NCBI GenBank assembly: GCA_033065855.1
Contig: JAVXUO010002353.1
Coordinates: 124,001 to 188,000, forward strand
From: Escallonia rubra
Taxonomy: Eukaryota; Streptophyta; Magnoliopsida; Escalloniales; Escalloniaceae
DNA length: 64,000 nucleotides
Direction: 5' to 3'
The first letter of the stretch is position 1; each line of letters begins with the position of its first letter. This document shows positions 29,301-37,845 of this stretch, piece by piece. The notes below the pieces were generated by a model. That model did not search any database and was not told where the DNA came from. It saw only the letters and a program-made list of their open reading frames with translations. The translations under genes and the position numbers were made by a program.

Positions 29301-30355
29301 GTCACCTCACAAAAAATATTAATAGTAATCGATTTCTTAATGGATACAAGAACTTCAAACACAAATGGTTCGGCACAGTACAGCACTAAATTGGGATTAG
29401 GCTCTAGTAAAACAAGACGACAGTAGCACTCCAAACCAACCTGGACACAGAAAGAGCTCTCACATGAAATGATCTTGGAGCACATTTACCATTTCCATCC
29501 AGTAAAATTAAAGTGAAATGTCCCGCAAAGGACAACAAACACTAGTACAATACAATGAGAGGCATATAAAGGCTTTTATCACCATTGCTTACAAATACCA
29601 TATACACTCAAAGAAAGAAAAAAGAGAAAGGAAGCCAAAAGCAAGACATTCCAAGCACGGGTATGAAAGAGCAAGTAAACAGTCACTAAGTACCTAAGCT
29701 ACATTGTTAAAGACGCTTAATATAATCGAACCAACACATACCAAGAAAACATCCACGGCCTCCAACTCTACCCAAAGCAAGAACACCGCCTGCGCCTTCT
29801 CCACTGTCTTCGGCCGCCCTGTCAAACACTTTGCCACAATCGCATCACACGTTTCCTTCGCATACCTACACACATAACAACTCAAAACACTGGACAAACA
29901 GAATTCACTAAACCTAGAAAATCCTTCGATTAAATTATTTCAGAAGACAAACCTTCCTGCATCAGCATCGGCAGCTCGTAGAAACGCAATGAGCGCGTCG
30001 AGCGCCTTCTCCTGCACCGGCGCGTTCGAATCCGCAACCGTCTTCCTAAACAACGGCCCTGATCAAACAAAATCTCGTCAAAACTCCGATAAACACTCGT
30101 AATCTGCACTCCACAACCACACATTGCGTGGATATAGGCGCAGATCGTCCGCATCGGATCTGAGAAACGGGAAATGCCAAACCCTAACTGACCGAATTCA
30201 CGGAGGCGAGGATCCTTCGGATCGGCGACGGAGTCGCACACGGCGGCCAGGTCGATGTTGGCGTCGTTCCGAACCTTCCAGTTCTTGTGCAACAACCGAT
30301 CCTCCCACGGCAATTTCTTCGCCTCCTTCAGTAACTTCTCGTCCTCGGTAGACAT
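1448..30355 (-). CDS. MOR1: MOR1/GEM1 microtubule polymerase (XMAP215/ch-TOG family), 54 exons
   Basis: This is the plant XMAP215/Dis1/TOG protein. Family members bind tubulin through TOG (HEAT-repeat) domains and drive microtubule growth and organisation in cortical arrays, spindle and phragmoplast. The start MSTEDEKLLKEAKKLPWEDR and the end ALSGLQARMERLKSGS match known plant MOR1 closely, as do segments from nearly every exon. I joined 54 exons by splice sites. They total 6030 nt with consistent phases, giving 2009 residues against about 1980 in Arabidopsis. Five TOG units are followed by a plant-type C-terminal half. The exons are listed in the six block entries that follow. No in-frame stop was found. 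Introns 11 and 44 start with GC. Intron 3 (6.6 kb) and intron 18 (2.7 kb) contain transposons. The weakest junction is the acceptor of exon 33 (TAAG before AGAGCC), which was chosen to keep the conserved frame. Confidence 0.97.
5561..6255. repeat. Three imperfect tandem units of about 220-255 bp in MOR1 intron 41
   Basis: The motif AATAAAAGGAGTCTCC or AATAAAAGGAAGTCTCC followed by TATGTGGTTT recurs at about 5566, 5818 and 6040. Each copy is followed by TTAGTCAAGGACAT, then CGCATCAACTTTTAACA and then CATGCCTAAAAT. The units differ by scattered substitutions and small indels, so the array is not very recent. It lies between MOR1 exons 41 and 42. Confidence 0.8.
6527..8372 (-). other. MOR1: MOR1 exons 34-41: TOG5
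   Basis: Exons: 34 8298-8372; 35 8116-8211; 36 7932-8033; 37 7737-7838; 38 7125-7307; 39 6937-7048; 40 6674-6750; 41 6527-6606. They encode about residues 1146-1420. Recognisable segments are EVLDILLRWFVLRFCESNTS, NIEKVREKMRELTKQIIHSY, EGLRSRNNRTRIECVDLVGY and DIWKYVGKLTEAQRSMLDDR. The charged helix EARAALRRSVRDNG closes the block. Exons 38-41 are duplicated as a pseudogene near 63.3-64 kb. Confidence 0.93.
8456..10168 (-). other. MOR1: MOR1 exons 25-33: TOG4 and linker
   Basis: Exons: 25 10019-10168; 26 9854-9929; 27 9622-9746; 28 9413-9523; 29 9170-9319; 30 8987-9061; 31 8818-8899; 32 8648-8748; 33 8456-8557. They encode about residues 822-1145. TOG4 includes LESIEAVNKILEEANKRIQ, SDNKKHMRECTLTTMDSWLA and DKSADVRKAAETCFGEVLR. 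Exons 32-33 form a Ser/Lys/Pro-rich linker ending with SVQDITIQSQALLNVKDSNK. Exons 26-30 have broken inverted copies elsewhere in this window. Confidence 0.93.
10266..14337 (-). other. MOR1: MOR1 exons 18-24: TOG3
   Basis: Exons: 18 14232-14337; 19 11441-11553; 20 11263-11350; 21 10902-11002; 22 10654-10761; 23 10419-10524; 24 10266-10345. They encode about residues 588-821. TOG3 carries family signatures SVEILVRLLCAVPGWNEKN, MFKIMKEHKNPKVLSEGLLW and the helix ending in LHKFVGPDIKGFL. Intron 18 (11554-14231) contains a hAT-like insertion at 12467-13153; the rest of that intron shows no gene. Confidence 0.93.
12467..13153. mobile_element. hAT-like non-autonomous element in MOR1 intron 18
   Basis: A perfect 8-bp direct repeat, CTTATAAC, flanks the element (12459-12466 and 13154-13161). 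The ends are inverted: left CTAGGTAGCAC, right GTGCTTCCTAG. The subterminal region is built of repeated GGACAC/GTGTCGGACACTTCTTCAAG units. No coding sequence is present, so it must have been moved in trans. The 8-bp duplication points to the hAT superfamily. A related remnant sits at 62882-62990. Confidence 0.8.
17406..17835. repeat. Direct repeat of about 120 bp in MOR1 intron 11
   Basis: The sequence from TATACAGGATGAGCC through GGGATTAACACAATTCAC (17406-17515) recurs in diverged form as TATACAGGATGAACC through GGGACTAACACAATTCAC (17708-17825). About 190 bp of GC-richer DNA lies between. The class is unknown. It could be the remains of a short element with direct terminal repeats. Confidence 0.6.
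19540..19981. mobile_element. Possible old LTR-like fragment in MOR1 intron 10
   Basis: A block starting TG and ending CA that resembles Copia-type LTR sequence in composition, including a stretch with GTGAGACTCC and GTGAAACTCC. I see no target duplication and no internal retroelement domains. It is at most a lone, old LTR. The call is tentative. Confidence 0.3.
21113..21480 (-). repeat. Tandem duplication containing a second copy of MOR1 exon 8
   Basis: A unit of about 185 bp is repeated head to tail (about 21113-21292 and 21296-21480). The right copy holds an exon-8 duplicate (21292-21351) with a good acceptor and a GTAAC-type donor. It encodes PQEIDEYELVDPVDILTP, identical to exon 8 over that stretch, and then meets an in-frame TAA. 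The functional exon 8 (21072-21157) continues as LEKSGFGDGV. The duplicate lies in intron 7 and would truncate the protein if spliced in. Confidence 0.85.
22376..22422. repeat. TG/AT microsatellite in MOR1 intron 6
   Basis: A run of TG dinucleotides followed by alternating AT. No other function is visible. Confidence 0.8.
23141..25959. other. MOR1 intron 3, proximal part, no gene seen
   Basis: About 2.8 kb of AT-rich intron sequence. I see no coding region, RNA gene or bounded element. Short open frames here show no family resemblance. Confidence 0.5.
25960..26330 (-). mobile_element. LINE fragment: RNase H-like C-terminal domain
   Basis: Read on the minus strand, this encodes RWNHPLEGW, then KVNADDSSNP in a shifted frame, then LESDYLTALSLVKAADDHSH and CTFSHTLREG. 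These match the RNase H domain at the end of plant non-LTR reverse transcriptases (the ESDSL...SHTLREGN pattern). It is a frameshifted fragment without the reverse transcriptase, inside MOR1 intron 3. Confidence 0.65.
26474..28718. mobile_element. Non-autonomous MULE-like element (outer) in MOR1 intron 3
   Basis: The two ends are diverged inverted repeats. The left begins GACAAATTACATATGGCACT; the right, reverse complemented, begins GACAAGTTACACACTACACT. Similarity continues for about 80 bp through ATTACAC-type motifs. The interior has Pro/His- and Gly-rich low-complexity frames but no recognisable gene. I did not find a clean target duplication, so the MULE assignment is inferred from long inverted ends. 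A second element (27466-28614) sits inside it. Confidence 0.6.
27466..28614. mobile_element. MULE-like element nested inside the 26474-28718 element
   Basis: Terminal inverted repeats of about 80 bp: left GGGAAAATTGTGCAGAATAC, right (reverse complement) GGGAAAATTGCGTAGAATAC, each running on through GCCACCT and AAAAGTTG. The interior (about 27.66-28.37 kb) is GC-rich, built of GGTGGCGG-type low complexity, and codes for nothing I recognise. The flanks share GTGTAA, which might be part of a target duplication, but the alignment is not clean. Confidence 0.65.
28719..29741. other. MOR1 intron 3, distal part, no gene seen
   Basis: About 1 kb between the nested MULE-like elements and MOR1 exon 3. 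A 156-codon plus-strand open frame at 28719-29189 has no recognisable domain and lies in an intron, so I do not call it a gene. Confidence 0.5.
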
Positions 30356-30725
30356 CCTGACCTAGCTGCACGCCCAATGCCTGTAATCCGTCGATCTGTG
30401 ACGGTAATGTGAAGAATGTGCGTGAGACACAGAGATTTTGAATTTTGTTGCCTGCCGAGTGCCGGCGAGTGAGAAAATGAAGGGGTAACAGAGAGAGGCC
30501 GTTCTTTAATTTGTTTTATGCTTCTCGTTCAAAAACGGAGGAGAGAGAAAGTGAGGGGGGGACTGGAGGCTTAAAGTTTAAGTTGTACGCTTCGAGGGTG
30601 AGCGGTCCACGCTCTTGAAATAGCGCGTGAGTTGGCTTCCCTGTTAAGGTAAGATACTGCCGTTGGCCTTTCTTTTCATTTTTCTATCTATCAATCCAAT
30701 GAATGCCTTAATTTTTTTAATTTTT
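30356..30725 (-). promoter_or_regulatory. MOR1 5' UTR and proximal promoter region
   Basis: Sequence immediately upstream of the MOR1 start codon (ATG at 30353-30355 on the minus strand). It has GA/CT-rich tracts around 30500-30560, common in plant 5' leaders. A TIR element begins at 30726, so the undisturbed upstream region is at most about 370 bp. I cannot place the transcription start. Confidence 0.45.
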
Positions 30726-31402
30726 GGGTTAATTACACTCGAGTACATAAACTTTCTGCAATTACACTCAACTCCGGTGTAAGATGACAATGTTGCCATC
30801 AATTCTATTTGGCAAGTCCAAATTGATACACAAATAAAGTGGACCGATATCTGAATTGATGTATGATAAAAGTGTCTCAAACCATTTAGGCAGTAACCAA
30901 ACCCCGTATTTTTCATCAATCCAAATCTTAGCCTTTCATCAGTGCACCACTAACAGACCACCATTTCACTGCCGATCATAGTCCTTGCACGAAATCACGA
31001 TACACATATTTGACCGCAACAACATTTGGCATTTATCATATCTCACCTCATGCGCACCCATGAATTTTTCTCCGCACAAGAAGTACTTCCAAAGATCATG
31101 TCTTGAACCATCGACCTTTATATCGTCCCTTGCCAAATCTCACCACCACCGCTCGACCCTGCAATTGCTTAAAAGCCACCAATTGATAACCCTAATTACA
31201 CAACCACTTGTAACCAGGATTCATTGCATCGGTATGTAATCATACGGGTTTTGTCAATTATACTAGTCATCAATTCCTCAATGTCCTTCGCATTTTAATG
31301 TTATATTAAACTTCATAGTTTAATATTGTACAACTTTTGAAAACCTAATATAGATGAGCGTAATAAATTCAAAAATCACAAGGAACTAGTGTAACTAATC
31401 CC
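30726..31402. mobile_element. MULE-like MITE upstream of MOR1
   Basis: The left end GGGTTAATTACACTCGAGTA and right end (reverse complement) GGGATTAGTTACACTAGTTC form diverged inverted repeats over about 50 bp. The flanking 8-mers TAATTTTT and TAATTTTA match at 7 of 8 positions. No coding sequence is visible. It sits about 370 bp upstream of the MOR1 start codon. Confidence 0.55.
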
Positions 31403-33542
31403 TAATTTTATTTTTGCAAAATATCTCAACAAACAATGTGTACAACTTTCATCCCACTTTGCGAACATCAAAATTATTCTCTTTCAACTACTATTCACCA
31501 CTTCTTGAGTTACTAGTATAAAGCACGTGCGTTGCACATGGATATAGTCGAGAGTAATGTTTGAGTTGATATTATTATCTTTTTGTGATCAAAATAATGT
31601 AATTCAATTATGTTCTTATTTTTTTCGTGACTTGTTTTAGAAGAAATCTATATTTGATATTCGCAATTGTAATCAGTTCTTTGTTTTGTAATATGTTATT
31701 ATGAAGCTCAAATGGTTTATAGGACGGATATATCTTATAGAGAAAGAAAGAAAAAAAGAGAAAATGCACATATTCTGGTCACCCAGCTAGCTTTGCCTAC
31801 AATAACAGAAGATAGGTAGACTGAATAATTGAATATGATACATTAACACCTTATATCACGAACAATCGTAATCATGAACCTTGACCAATGTACTATGCGG
31901 CTCATACTGTTTGTTGACCATAATTCATGAACTCTGCTCTGGTGGTATCTTTACAAACTGAAAAAAGATTACTAATGATTGAGTGACATTGATATATAAC
32001 AAGACAAAGTTCAATGACATGTGATGCCAAGGAAAGTGGGTTTATAGTTACGTGGAGGTGCCACAAAGGATACAGTCCGTGTTAGCTGCGAGATGTATAA
32101 AATGGGACACAGTGAGGGTAGAGTAAGGACAGAGAGCAAGGCTTCCCAGACAGGTTGTGAGGAGTGACAGTACTGTGGAGACAAGGCTGAGAAGAACATG
32201 GTCGACAATCCAAGCTAAGGTCCAATGTCACGGTCGATGTTATGTTCAAGATTATGTCCAACTGTGTTTCTCTATCAAGAATGCAATAGTTCTAGATTCT
32301 AGAGTGAGAAAGTGCTCTGTATCAAATGAGAAAGTTATATCAAAATGAATTCCAAAGTCCATTATTTATAAGCAAATGTAGGCATGTGTCATCAGTTGCC
32401 ACCTGTCATCCACTGGGAGTGACACGTCACCAAGGGGTCCACAAATATCGATGCTTCTTTAGATTGTCAGTTTCCATATTCGTGTTGTCTGCCACACACA
32501 ACGTCGCTCTACCCCGTCTGAAAAGACTGACCACACAATGTCGGCATGATCAGAGTAAGCCATTGCCCTAGCCACCGGTCCATGCCAGTACTGAATCCCA
32601 CAGGGGTGCGTCGAGGGATGCAGAGAGAACCTAACAACGATGAGGGGGTCCATGTGCCCAACTACCATGCGGACTATGCGCGATGTTCTTTCTCATCACA
32701 CTTTTCATTTTTCAATGTATAGAATAGATTCATTGTATCCAATATTTTTTTAATTTCATCAAATTTTAAAATGGAGTAGTAAAATAAGGGTAGGAATATA
32801 GTTGACGTAATTAACGGAAGACATAATCGTCCAAAAATGATTTACAACATTCATACTTTTATAGGTAGTACACACACACACACACACACACAAATATATT
32901 TTTCGCAACCACACATTTTGTTTCCAATGTGTAAATGTAGGTTTAGATTAAATTTATGACATAATTTTCATTAAACGCATTACGAAAAAGCTAATTAGGG
33001 AAGTGTAGGGTTGTCGTTGGAATAACTAACAGAGGGCAAAATCGAAAATAAACACAAAATTAGTAATTAATAATAGTATTTATGAAATGATAGGATTGTT
33101 ACTGGATTGGTTAACGAAACATTTTGTTTCCCAATGTGTAAATGTAGGTTTAGATTAAACTTATGACTTAGTGTTCATTAAACGAATTACCAGAAACTAA
33201 TTTAGGGAAAGGTAGAGTTGTCATTGGAATAACTAATAGAGGGAAAACCAAAAATGATTATAAAATAGTAATTAATAATGGTATTTATGAAAGATAGGAT
33301 TGTTATTGGAATGATTAACGAAGGGCATAAATGGAATAAAATGATTTACAAGATTCATATTTTTATAGGTAATATAGATATAGATGTAGTATGAAATCGA
33401 TATGGAATTCACCGTGCTCATTATGATATTAAGGACTATGCATTAAAACTTTGTTCTAAACAACATTGGATATTTTCAACTTCTTTTAAATTCATATAGT
33501 TAAATTTGAGTAGGTTCATTTTATCAGGCAAGGTAATACTAT
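31403..33542. repeat. Repeat-rich intergenic stretch
   Basis: No gene is seen. It contains a segment at 31650-32218 that recurs at 37018-37578, a (CA)n run at 32870-32892, and a direct repeat: TTTAGATTAAATTTATGAC with surrounding sequence at 32917-33060 recurs at 33123-33265. The motif GTGCGTTGCACATGG near 31527 is of a kind widespread in plant repeats. Confidence 0.6.
31650..32218. repeat. Dispersed repeat, copy 1 of 2 (other at 37018-37578)
   Basis: Both copies run from TTATTATGAAGCTCAAATGG through GACATGTGATGCCAAGGAAA to TAAGGTCCAATGTCACGGTC, with few differences. Beyond that last motif they diverge abruptly. Copy 1 continues into unrelated DNA; copy 2 continues into a MOR1 fragment. Confidence 0.85.
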
Positions 33543-34603
33543 GGTAGCATTTGAAACAGTTTTTATTTTCAATTTTTTGTTCAGTTTTAAAAACTGAAAA
33601 AAATAATCGCGCTTGACGAACAGTTATGGTTTTTTTTTTCCTTTCAGTTTTATAAAGCAGTTTTCAAAACGGGAAGGTTTCTAAAAACTCCTCAGTTTTC
33701 GTTTCTTCTTCTTAAGATCCACATTTTAACTTTTGTTAGAAGCATTTTATTTATATTCTTCCCTTCAATCTTCATCACTAACACCTATCACCCAAGAATA
33801 TTAAACCACCAACATTGCCAATGACCATACCCATTAATTGTCGCCGCCATCACCAACACTCCGAATACCAAACTATAAACACTACCAACGATTATAGTCA
33901 ATGATCGCTGATCTGCCACCACCACTGACGAATACACCCAAACACTAATCTCGCCAACACCGCCAACCATCATAGCCACTAATCGTCACCACCACCATCA
34001 GTGACCAACACCCATGAACACTGTCAACCATCATAACCACTAATAACCAAAACCACCAGTGACCAACACGCAAACACCAAACCTTCTAATATCGGTCACC
34101 ACCACGGCACCACCACTCCTTTAAATCCAAATCCATCATTGTCCCTGCAACAAACACCACCACAAGATTTCATTCGTCACTTAACCCTAGTATCTTCAAC
34201 ATGCGGAAGTAAATTCCAAGTCATTCAAGCCCCTTCAGCCAGTCAAACCCCAATCAGACCTAATAAAGCCCTAATCTGCAAGCTAGTGTGTTGTTGCCAT
34301 AGTAGTAATTGGACGATAGCAGATGAGATTTGTAGGTTATGGTGGGGCGCTTCTGGTTGTTGAACATAGAAGCTCAGAAGAAGCTCTCAAGTATTGGAAA
34401 ATGAAAGAAAAGAGAAGATAGGGAAGAAGAAAAAAATGAGGGGAACAATAAAAGAAAAATAGAAAAAAGAAAGAAAAAGCCAAATATACAAAATTGCTAT
34501 CAAACAACCTATCAGTTTTGTAAAAACAGAAAACTCAAAAAGATTTTGGTTTTGATTTTTTTTAAAACAAAAACTAAAAATTAAAATGAGTTTCAAACAT
34601 ACC
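33543..34603. mobile_element. Tourist/PIF-like TIR element with ACC-rich interior
   Basis: Ends GGTAGCATTTGAAAC and, reverse complemented from the right, GGTATGTTTGAAAC. Subterminal palindromes such as CAGTTTTAAAAACTG occur near the left end. The interior is an ACCACC-rich low-complexity stretch (about 33780-34130) with no recognisable protein. The architecture is shared with 39902-40579. The flanking trinucleotides are not identical, so the superfamily is inferred by analogy. Confidence 0.5.
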
Positions 34604-34744
34604 TTATGTTTGCAGTTATTCTGTTTTCTTTTTATGGCTTCTATTATCAGAAAGCTACAAATTCCAAGCTTGGCGAGAGCAAATTATCTTTTATTTCAGG
34701 GTTAATTACAAAACTGTCCCCTGAGATTTACACGTTTTTGCACT

Positions 34745-35668
34745 TTGCTCCCCGTATTTACAACTTTTGCAATAATGTTTCCTGAGGTTGACAAAACAAT
34801 TGCAAACGACTCCAAAAACCAACGTCCGTCCAAAATAGCCGTTAAAATAGTCACGTGCCTGTCATGTGCAATTTTTTTGACTAAAGTAAAGGGCAAAATT
34901 GTAACTTTAGTAAAAAAAAATCTTATCTTCATTATGCCCTATGTCTATCTCTCTCTGCAAAACGTGGCAGCATTATGGCTCAGTTTTGGGCACCCAGAAG
35001 GATTGAGGGCCGGTGTCTGCTTACAACTTCAGACCAGCCTTTTGCCGTTCGAGGGCATACTAAAGGTTCTATTCATAGAGGACTTTGGTTGTATAGGCAG
35101 CACTGCAAGAGCTTTTGACTTGGTTGTGGAAGGAGATGGGAGTAATGAATACGACCACCTTGGTTCGCCCGACCGCGTGTTCCGGCATAGGTTGCCGGAG
35201 TCGAGTCCAGACGTTCGTCTTTACTCTTGCAACAAGTTTCCACAGCGCGATGTTGCTGTAGCTTCTGGTGTAAAGACCGTTCTAGCTTTGCCAGTGTTCG
35301 AACCTTCTTCGGGCGGGCGCTGTGTTGGTGTTGTTGAGGGCATTGGAACTGATGAAAGTTGCTCTACTGCCACATGGGATGCAGATAGATGCTTGCAGGT
35401 ATGCCTTTCTGCTCAATGTACTCATATGGGGCTTGAAGCTTCGGAACAACAATTCATTTGGGTTGTGAGGAGAGGAAAAGAGGAAGAAGAAGAGAAGTGG
35501 CTGCCCGGAGGATTTGAGGAGACAGTAGCAAATTACAGAGAGAGAGAGAGAGATAGTACGTTCAAACTGTCCGCGAGGCTCACACTGAATTTGATCATCT
35601 GCATACGAAATCTCGCACAAGCCCTAGAGAATCGGGGGGAGGTGCATATATGGCGTCGTCGAAGGTGA
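34745..35668 (+). CDS. Chimeric ORF in the Pack-MULE: NLP + UGT fragments
   Basis: A 307-codon open frame that begins inside the left inverted repeat. Residues about 136-200 (SPDRVFRHRLPESSPDVRLY, VLALPVFEPSSGGRCVGVVE) match the N-terminal conserved region of plant NIN-like proteins, which are nitrate-response RWP-RK factors. Residues about 228-262 (LEASEQQFIWVVRRGKEEEE, then WLPGGFEE) match UDP-glycosyltransferases of the UGT73 type, just before the PSPG box, which is absent. The RWP-RK and PB1 domains of NLP are absent too. Residues 1-135 are unrecognised. Its 3' end overlaps the next ORF by 19 nt in another frame. Function is unknown; it may be transcribed as a chimeric transcript or be a fossil. 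Confidence 0.6.
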   Translation: MLPVFTTFAIMFPEVDKTIANDSKNQRPSKIAVKIVTCLSCAIFLTKVKGKIVTLVKKNLIFIMPYVYLSLQNVAALWLSFGHPEGLRAGVCLQLQTSLLPFEGILKVLFIEDFGCIGSTARAFDLVVEGDGSNEYDHLGSPDRVFRHRLPESSPDVRLYSCNKFPQRDVAVASGVKTVLALPVFEPSSGGRCVGVVEGIGTDESCSTATWDADRCLQVCLSAQCTHMGLEASEQQFIWVVRRGKEEEEEKWLPGGFEETVANYRERERDSTFKLSARLTLNLIICIRNLAQALENRGEVHIWRRRR

Positions 35669-36042
35669 TGACGTCTACGTCACCGGCCAATCCGGATCTG
35701 CCGCGTGACTCCTCTATACATTCCCTCGCTGCCTCCGGGCTCCAGGCCGATCAGAGCAAGAGCTTCGGCTCCATGAACATGGACGAGCTGCTCAAGAACA
35801 TCTACACCGATTTCGACGCCTTCCCCTCCCCCGCCGCCGGCGACGGGGGGAACAAGACGGTGAGCGAGGTCTGGAAGGAGATCGTCGCCGGAGGAGGAGG
35901 CGACGGCGGCGGCGGGGGGAGTCAGGAGCCGGATATGACTCTGGAGGATTTCCTGACCAAGGTCGGGGCGGTAAGGGAGGAGGACGTGCGGATGTCGGCG
36001 ATTCTGGCGGGGTACGGTGTGGATGCGGCGTGGATTCGGTAG
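35650..36042 (+). CDS. Captured N-terminal fragment of an ABI5/AREB-like (group A) bZIP factor
   Basis: A 130-codon ORF, GC-rich unlike its surroundings. It contains the group-A conserved blocks: SMNMDELLKNIYTDFDAFPS (C1-like), NKTVSEVWKEIVAGG (C2-like) and MTLEDFLTKVGAVREEDVRM (C3-like). In ABI5/AREB/DPBF proteins these are kinase-target regions of ABA signalling. The basic region and leucine zipper are missing; the frame stops after AAWIR inside element sequence. If translated it could only act as a decoy for partners of these N-terminal blocks. It reads from its own ATG, and the parental gene must lie elsewhere in the genome. Confidence 0.7.
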   Translation: MASSKVMTSTSPANPDLPRDSSIHSLAASGLQADQSKSFGSMNMDELLKNIYTDFDAFPSPAAGDGGNKTVSEVWKEIVAGGGGDGGGGGSQEPDMTLEDFLTKVGAVREEDVRMSAILAGYGVDAAWIR

Positions 36043-36304
36043 GAGAGGAAGATAGAGAAGAGAGATATTTAGGGTTTTCAGATGGTTTTGGTAAGGAATG
36101 GACTGATTTGCCCATGTCAAAATGGCATGTGTTGTGCACATGCAGACTTAACTGCCGAATTTGGACGGACGTTGGTTTTTGGAGTCGTTTGCAATGGTTT
36201 TGTCAACCTCAGGGGACATTATTGCAAAAGTTGTAAACACGGGGAGCAAAGTGCAAAAACGTGTAAACCTCAAGGGACAGTTTTGTAATTAATCCTTTAT
36301 TTCA

Positions 36305-37017
36305 TATCACCGAAAATACCAAAAAAGTTCAACCATGCCAGGCAAAACATAATGTACCTTCAAAATTTCACGTTCCAACGAGATTTTGTGGTGTTCCAGT
36401 CATTTTTGTGTTACTTTTTGACTTTCATCTACTTTGTCCACGCCTGTTGTCTTGCCCTTTGCAAATTTACTTTTATATTATTTTGTATTTTTATTTACAA
36501 TTTCCTTGAAATCACATTTATTAGGGCTCTAACTTTGGGTTGAGTTTTATGGTTTTAACCAACTCAATCCAAAAGAATATGAGCTTTTACCTAACCCAAC
36601 TCAACTCACTTAATTATAAGACGGGTTAGGATAAGTTGAGCTTAGATTATCATGAGTTATTTTGCGTTGGGCTTCTAAACCTATTTGGTAAAAACTCATA
36701 CTTTTGAACCATCATCAGCCACCACCACCTCCCGCCAGTAGACGTCACTGACACCGACCACTGCAATTGTTGGCAACCACAGCCTCTGGCGGCCACCGCC
36801 ACCCCCACCAGCAGCCACCGCCGACAGCTCATTAAAACTCAAATATACACATGAATATAGATTACTAAGTTAATAGAAGTACCTTACACTAAATTCGGGT
36901 AAGGTAAAGTAATGATAATATTGTTGCCCCTTCGGGGAAAATGCTGAAACTAGGATTAAATCTATGGCCACTTTCCCCAAATTACCTTTGCATCCATGCT
37001 TCCAAAGCTTTCTAGAA
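36305..37017. other. Intergenic, no gene seen
   Basis: AT-rich sequence with a CCACC-rich patch near 36715-36830. No recognisable coding region or bounded element. Confidence 0.5.
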
Positions 37018-37578
37018 TTCTTGATTATTATTATTATTATGAAGCTCAAATGGTTTATAGGACGGATATATCTTATAGAGAAAGAAAAGAATAAAAAATG
37101 AACGTATTCTGGTCACCCAACTAGCTTTGCCTACAATAACAGAAGATAGGTAGACTGAATAATTGAATATGATACATTAATACCTAATATCACGAACAAT
37201 CGTAATCATGAAACATTGACCAATGTACTTTGTGGCTCATACTGTTTGTTGACCATAATTCATGAATTCCGCTCTGGTGGTATCTTTACAAACTGAAAAA
37301 AGATTACAGTCATGTTGATAATGATTGAGTGACATTGATATATAACAAGACAAAGTTCAATGACATGTGATGCCAAGGAAAGTGTATTTGTAATTACGTG
37401 GAAGTGCCATAAATGATACAGTCTGTGTTAGCTGCGAGATGTATAAAATGGGACATAATGAGGGTGGAGTAAGGGCATAGAGCAAGGCTTCCCAGACAGG
37501 TTGTGAGGAGTGACAGTGCTGTGGAGACAACACTGAGAAAAATAGGGTCGACAGTCCAAGCTAAGGTCCAATGTCACG
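37018..37578. repeat. Dispersed repeat, copy 2 of 2 (other at 31650-32218)
   Basis: Same orientation as copy 1 and nearly collinear with it. It ends at GGTCCAATGTCACGGTC, where it joins directly to a MOR1 fragment that starts at the MOR1 exon 25/intron 25 boundary. Confidence 0.85.
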
Positions 37579-37845
37579 GTCAAGTCATTGGAGATTATAA
37601 GATGAACAAGAAATCCATCTGTAATGTTTGCTTCAATGGTCTTGACTATGTGGTTCTTTGCACTACATATTCGTTTGGAATCTATTGAAGTTGTTAACAA
37701 ACTCCTGAAGAGGCCAATCAGCGCATTCAACCAACCGGAACTAGTGGAGATTTATTTTGCTTAATTTGCATTAGTGATCATATGTCCTGGGACATTATAG
37801 GCTTTACTGCGGTTATCAGACTCTTGACTTTTATTTTTACTAGTT
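37579..37845 (+). pseudogene. MOR1 fragment: intron 25, exon 26, intron 26
   Basis: Collinear with the MOR1 minus strand from about 10018 down to about 9742, but on the plus strand here. ATTGGAGATTATAAGATGAA matches the intron 25 start; ATTCGTTTGGAATCTATTGA matches exon 26; GACTTTTATTTTTACTAG matches the intron 26 end. Because the intron is retained it came from genomic DNA, not mRNA. Exon 26 has small indels that break its frame. The match stops a few bases into exon 27. This host-gene remnant continues, after a gap, at 62248. Confidence 0.88.

Larger units (their letters stand above)
21529..30355 (-). other. MOR1: MOR1 exons 1-7: start codon, TOG1 and first linker
   Basis: Exons (minus strand): 1 30193-30355; 2 29953-30058; 3 29742-29865; 4 23061-23140; 5 22798-22975; 6 22633-22697; 7 21529-21611. 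They encode residues 1 to about 266. TOG1 covers roughly residues 1-230, with HEAT-type helices such as KNWKVRNDANIDLAAV and DHQDQNVRASSKGVTLELC. Exon 7 is an acidic linker containing EQDKEPEPEAVSEV. Intron 3 (23141-29741) is by far the longest and carries a LINE fragment and nested MULE-like elements. Confidence 0.93.
34699..36295. mobile_element. Pack-MULE carrying fragments of three host genes
   Basis: A 1597-bp element flanked by a perfect 9-bp target duplication, TTTATTTCA (34690-34698 and 36296-36304). The terminal inverted repeats are about 137 bp and highly similar (34699-34835 and 36159-36295), starting GG(G/A)TTAATTACAAAACTGTCC. There is no transposase. The interior carries, all on the plus strand, an NLP-type fragment (about 35150-35340), a UGT fragment (about 35420-35525) and the N-terminal exon of an ABI5/AREB-like bZIP factor (about 35540-36042). 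Long inverted repeats, a 9-bp duplication and captured gene pieces define a Pack-MULE. Confidence 0.93.

Noticed and set aside
35282-36141. Minus-strand open frames across the Pack-MULE interior
   Set aside because: They are reverse-strand shadows of the GC-rich bZIP fragment and the NLP/UGT ORF.
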